Of a DNA stretch of 64,000 nt, positions 61,154 to 64,000 are shown piece after piece. The stretch covers positions 1,922,139 through 1,986,138 of the forward strand of contig NZ_JAASRM010000001.1 in assembly GCF_011761565.1 (NCBI RefSeq), read 5' to 3'. The notes beneath the pieces were generated by a model. The model made no database searches and had not been told where the DNA came from. It worked only from the letters and a program-made list of their open reading frames with translations. Position numbers and translations under genes: made by a program. How positions within the stretch are numbered: position 1 is the stretch's first letter; each line of letters begins with the position of its first letter. Origin of the DNA: Rhizomicrobium palustre. Its GTDB lineage: Bacteria > Pseudomonadota > Alphaproteobacteria > Micropepsales > Micropepsaceae.

Positions 61154-63994
61154 TCAGAGGCCGTGTTTGCTGCGGCTCTCGGCTTCTTGAACCTTGAACT
61201 GATTGAAGCGGGGCAGGAACTTGTCCCAATCAATCGTATGGGCGTCGAGTTCCGGCCCGTCGATGCAAGCATGCTTGCGCACCATCTTGCCATCGATATT
61301 GACCGGCACCATGCAGGCGCCGCACATGCCCGTCGCATCCACCATGATGGAGTTGAGGCTGACGACGGTCGGAACCGCGTATTTCTGCGTCAGTTCCGAA
61401 ACCGCCCGCATCATCAGCGGCGGGCCGATGGCGATGACTTCCGCGATGTGGCGGTCACCCACCTTCTTATCCGCATCCAGCCAGCGCTGCAGCGGGGTGG
61501 TGACAAAGCCCTTCTCGCCGAAGGTGCCGTCATTGGTGCAGTAGACGACGTTGAGCTGATCGCCGAACTCGGCCTTCAGCGCGTCCACGCGTTCGCCTTC
61601 ACCGATCCAGAACAGGGCGCTCTGGGTGCGATAGCCGGCGATCAGAGTGACGTGATTGCCGAGGCGCAGGTGCTCACGGGCGATCGGATAGACCGGCGGC
61701 AGACCCAGGCCACCAGCGCAGAACACGACCGTTTCTGTCTTCGGGTCGTATTTGTGCAGGTGAGAGGGCAGGCCGAGCGGGCCCGCGATACCTTCCAGGC
61801 TTTCGCCCGGCTGCATCTTGTTCATCAGGAGCGAAGACACGCCCACGCCCTGGATCGCCAGGGTGATGGTGCCGTGTTTGGCGTCCCAGTCGGCGAGCGT
61901 CAGCGGGATCAGCTCACCTTTGGCGGTGGGCAGCACGCGGACGAACTGACCGGCCTTGGCGGATTTCGCCACCATCGGCGCCTTCACCGTGATCTCGACG
62001 ATGTTGTCGGCGATTTCGCGGCGCTGGACGATGGTGAACTTGGTCTGAGCCTTGTTGGTGTATTCCCCAGCCTTGGCGACCATTTCCTTGATCTCGGCAG
62101 GCGAGTAGGGATTTTCGGCCGCGATCTGAATGGCGGCGGATTTGCCGTCGCCAGCCGCGTTCACCGCGGTGGAGCCGCCGCGGGTGGCATCGCCGCCCGA
62201 GTAGACATCCTTCAGCGTGGTCTCCAAGCCGTTCTCGACGATCAGCGTGCCCCATTTCGAGGTTTTGATACGGGGTTCGCTGTCCTTGATGATCGGGTTG
62301 GAGTCATTGCCCAGCGCCATGATGACGAGATCAACCGCGATGGTCTCGGTCTGACCCGTCGCCACCGGCGAACGGCGACCGGAGGCATCGGGAGCGCCCA
62401 GTTCCATGACGTCGAGGATGGCATGGCAGACCTTGTGATCGCCGCCCGAGACGAACTCGCGCGGGGACCGAAGGACGGCCAAGTTGATATCCTCTTCCAA
62501 GGCATGGGCCAGCTCTTCCACGCGGGCCGGCATTTCCTTCTTGGTGCGGCGATAGACGATGGTGACATTCGCCCCCAGGCGCTTGGACGTGCGCGCCGCA
62601 TCCATCGCGGTGTTGCCACCGCCGATGATGATGACGTTCTTGTCCTTCACGATGGGAAGCGGCGTCTCGTATTCGTCCAGACGCGCCTGCATGAGATTGA
62701 CGCGGGTGAGGAACTCATTGGCGCTCATCACGCCATTGAGATGCTCGCCCGGGATGTTCATGAAGCGCGGCAGGCCGGCGCCGGTACCGACGAAGATGCG
62801 ATAGAAACCGGCATCTTTCAGGTCCTGCAAGGTGGCCGTCTTGCCGACGACGAAGTTCTTCACGAACTTGCCGCCGAGACGGTTGATCTTGCCGACCACA
62901 TTGTCGATCAGCGCGTTGGGCAGACGGAATTCAGGAATGCCGTAGCGCAAGACGCCGCCGAGGTCGTGAAAGGCCTCGAACACCGTCACCGGATAGCCTT
63001 CGACCGAGAGGAGGTAGGCGTTGATCAAACCGGCGGGACCGGAACCGACCACCGCGATTGGCGGCTTCTCGGCGCGAGCCCATGGCGTGACGTAGTCCTT
63101 CCACTCGTTCTCGTCGATGCCGTTCTTCTCTTCTTCCAGGCGCTGGCGTTCCGGCAGATACCATTCAAGCTGGCCGATTTCGATCGGCTGGCCTGAGATA
63201 TTGCAGACGCCTTGGCACTGGTGCTCTTGCGGGCAGACGCGGCCCGTCACGTTGGGCAGCGGGTTGAGCTGTTCGATCAGCTTCAAGGCATCCTTGAGTT
63301 TGCCTTGGCCCATGAGGTTGAGCAGATCCGGAATCTTGATGACCAGCGGGCAGCCGCCTTTTTTGCGGCCCTTGGCATCGAGACAGCCGGTCTGGCAGGG
63401 GCGGTCTTCGCACTGCTTGTCGCGCAGGACTTCAAGCCAGACGAAGAGGTCGACTTCGCGCATGGAGTAACCCAGCGCGCGATAGCCGAGATAACCCGTG
63501 GTCACCAGTTCGAAGTCGTTTTTGCGATCTTCGGCGGGGCGGACGTAGGGGTGAATGAAGTTTCCGCTCGGCCAGTTCTCCGACAAGCCCTTGAACATCG
63601 GGTATTTGTCGGAGAGATGCTTGTCGATCGCCTGGATGAACTTGCGCTTGAACTTGAGCGGAACCGCCCAGATGAACCGTTGCAGAATGGTCGACATTTC
63701 GTCGTCCTTCAGCAAGAGGTTCCACAGCACCTTGGTGAAGTCGGCGCCAAGTTCGTTCTGCTTGAACTCCCAGACAATCGCCGCCGTGCCGTCGTCAATG
63801 AAGACTTGGCGCAGAGACTTCGGATCGTTGAGGAGGCGCTTCCGCAGCAGCTGAAGCTGCTTTTGGAAGACCTGGAAGGCTTCTGTGCCTTCCAGCTCCT
63901 CGATCTGGGCTTCCGTCGTTTCGCGGGCCAGCGCTACCTGACGGTAGCGCGCAAGGTCCTCGCCGACGTTGTTTTTAATGGCCTCACTGCTCAT
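61154..63994 (-). CDS. NfnB-NfnA-like fusion flavoprotein (NADPH/ferredoxin transhydrogenase type) with extra N-terminal domain
   Basis: This 946-residue protein has three parts. Residues 1 to about 185 are a helical domain I do not recognise. Residues about 190-640 are NfnB/GltD-like: CEDRPCQTGC, GRVCPQEHQCQGVC (4Fe-4S ligands), VVGSGPAG (FAD), IIIGGGNTAMDAARTSKRLGA and VYRRTKKEMPA (NADP site), YSGGDATRG. Residues about 650-946 are NfnA/SudB/PyrK-like: an FAD/NAD domain and a [2Fe-2S] site GMCGACMVPV...KHACIDGPELDAH. Nfn enzymes couple NADH, NADPH and ferredoxin by flavin bifurcation. Here both subunits are in one chain in the order B-A. It is separate from the hydrogenase island but fits the same fermentative redox economy. 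Sulfide dehydrogenase (SudAB) is the alternative. Confidence 0.88.
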   Translation of the reverse strand: MSSEAIKNNVGEDLARYRQVALARETTEAQIEELEGTEAFQVFQKQLQLLRKRLLNDPKSLRQVFIDDGTAAIVWEFKQNELGADFTKVLWNLLLKDDEMSTILQRFIWAVPLKFKRKFIQAIDKHLSDKYPMFKGLSENWPSGNFIHPYVRPAEDRKNDFELVTTGYLGYRALGYSMREVDLFVWLEVLRDKQCEDRPCQTGCLDAKGRKKGGCPLVIKIPDLLNLMGQGKLKDALKLIEQLNPLPNVTGRVCPQEHQCQGVCNISGQPIEIGQLEWYLPERQRLEEEKNGIDENEWKDYVTPWARAEKPPIAVVGSGPAGLINAYLLSVEGYPVTVFEAFHDLGGVLRYGIPEFRLPNALIDNVVGKINRLGGKFVKNFVVGKTATLQDLKDAGFYRIFVGTGAGLPRFMNIPGEHLNGVMSANEFLTRVNLMQARLDEYETPLPIVKDKNVIIIGGGNTAMDAARTSKRLGANVTIVYRRTKKEMPARVEELAHALEEDINLAVLRSPREFVSGGDHKVCHAILDVMELGAPDASGRRSPVATGQTETIAVDLVIMALGNDSNPIIKDSEPRIKTSKWGTLIVENGLETTLKDVYSGGDATRGGSTAVNAAGDGKSAAIQIAAENPYSPAEIKEMVAKAGEYTNKAQTKFTIVQRREIADNIVEITVKAPMVAKSAKAGQFVRVLPTAKGELIPLTLADWDAKHGTITLAIQGVGVSSLLMNKMQPGESLEGIAGPLGLPSHLHKYDPKTETVVFCAGGLGLPPVYPIAREHLRLGNHVTLIAGYRTQSALFWIGEGERVDALKAEFGDQLNVVYCTNDGTFGEKGFVTTPLQRWLDADKKVGDRHIAEVIAIGPPLMMRAVSELTQKYAVPTVVSLNSIMVDATGMCGACMVPVNIDGKMVRKHACIDGPELDAHTIDWDKFLPRFNQFKVQEAESRSKHGL

Positions 63995-64000
63995 GAATGA

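Noticed and set aside
61142-63196. A 684-codon plus-strand frame opposite the Nfn-like gene
   Set aside because: It is antisense to a motif-rich flavoprotein gene and has the same shadow composition; no ribosome site or family signature.
1-64000. tRNA or rRNA genes
   Set aside because: I saw no tRNA cloverleaf signatures or rRNA-like segments in the intergenic regions; all larger gaps were read.

Overview
The window is chromosomal DNA of about 60% GC. It almost certainly comes from an alphaproteobacterium: it carries an imuA-imuB-dnaE2 mutagenesis cassette, small palindromic repeats of a kind common in that class, Caulobacter-like XylR-type operators upstream of xylan genes, and ImuB, TonB-receptor and RND proteins of alphaproteobacterial character. 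[FeFe]-hydrogenases are rare in this class. Their combination with a full glucuronoxylan degradation locus suggests a facultatively fermentative, plant-polymer-degrading lineage such as Rhizomicrobium/Micropepsaceae; this placement is inference.

Layout. (1) 1-4848: the end of imuA, then imuB and dnaE2. (2) 4849-16756: a hydrogen-metabolism island. The first unit is a NuoF-type 4Fe-4S/GltD-like fusion plus [FeFe]-hydrogenase hydA1, ending in a terminator. The second unit is hydC-hydB-hydA2 (a NADH-linked trimer whose catalytic subunit has Ser instead of the usual proton-relay Cys), then hydE, an aspartase-like lyase and hydF. hydG is not in the window. Both units are preceded by an FNR/FixK-type box of the form TTGA-N6-GCAA. 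(3) 16877-21188: an RND efflux adaptor and pump. (4) 21426-47425: a glucuronoxylan locus with mannonate dehydratase, a GPH sugar symporter, GH52, three GH10, a CE15 glucuronoyl esterase, a Tat-exported Gfo/Idh oxidoreductase, a beta-lactamase-fold lipoprotein, two GH67, a TonB-dependent receptor, a UxuB-type reductase, xylB and xylA. (5) 47426-48947: a repeat-rich, gene-poor gap with one doubtful small ORF. (6) 48948-60690: glycogen metabolism (glgP, glgA, glgB, glgX, malQ), a cyclic-nucleotide-binding protein and two DUF2934 proteins. (7) 61154-63994: a large NfnB-NfnA-like fusion flavoprotein.

How the genes fit together. Xylan is cut outside or in the periplasm by GH10 enzymes; CE15 and GH67 remove glucuronate; oligomers are imported through the TonB receptor and GPH symporter; GH52, XylA and XylB feed xylose into the pentose pathway; UxuB and ManD process the glucuronate arm. 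Glycogen genes store the surplus carbon. Under oxygen limitation the two hydrogenases would dispose of electrons as H2 from NADH, NADPH and ferredoxin, and the Nfn-like protein would balance the NAD, NADP and ferredoxin pools. At least seven copies of a 14-bp LacI-family operator (TGNTANCGNTANCA-like) tie the xylan genes into one regulon; the hydrogenase units share the FixK/FNR-type box.

All family calls come from reading translated motifs and gene context; no database search was run.
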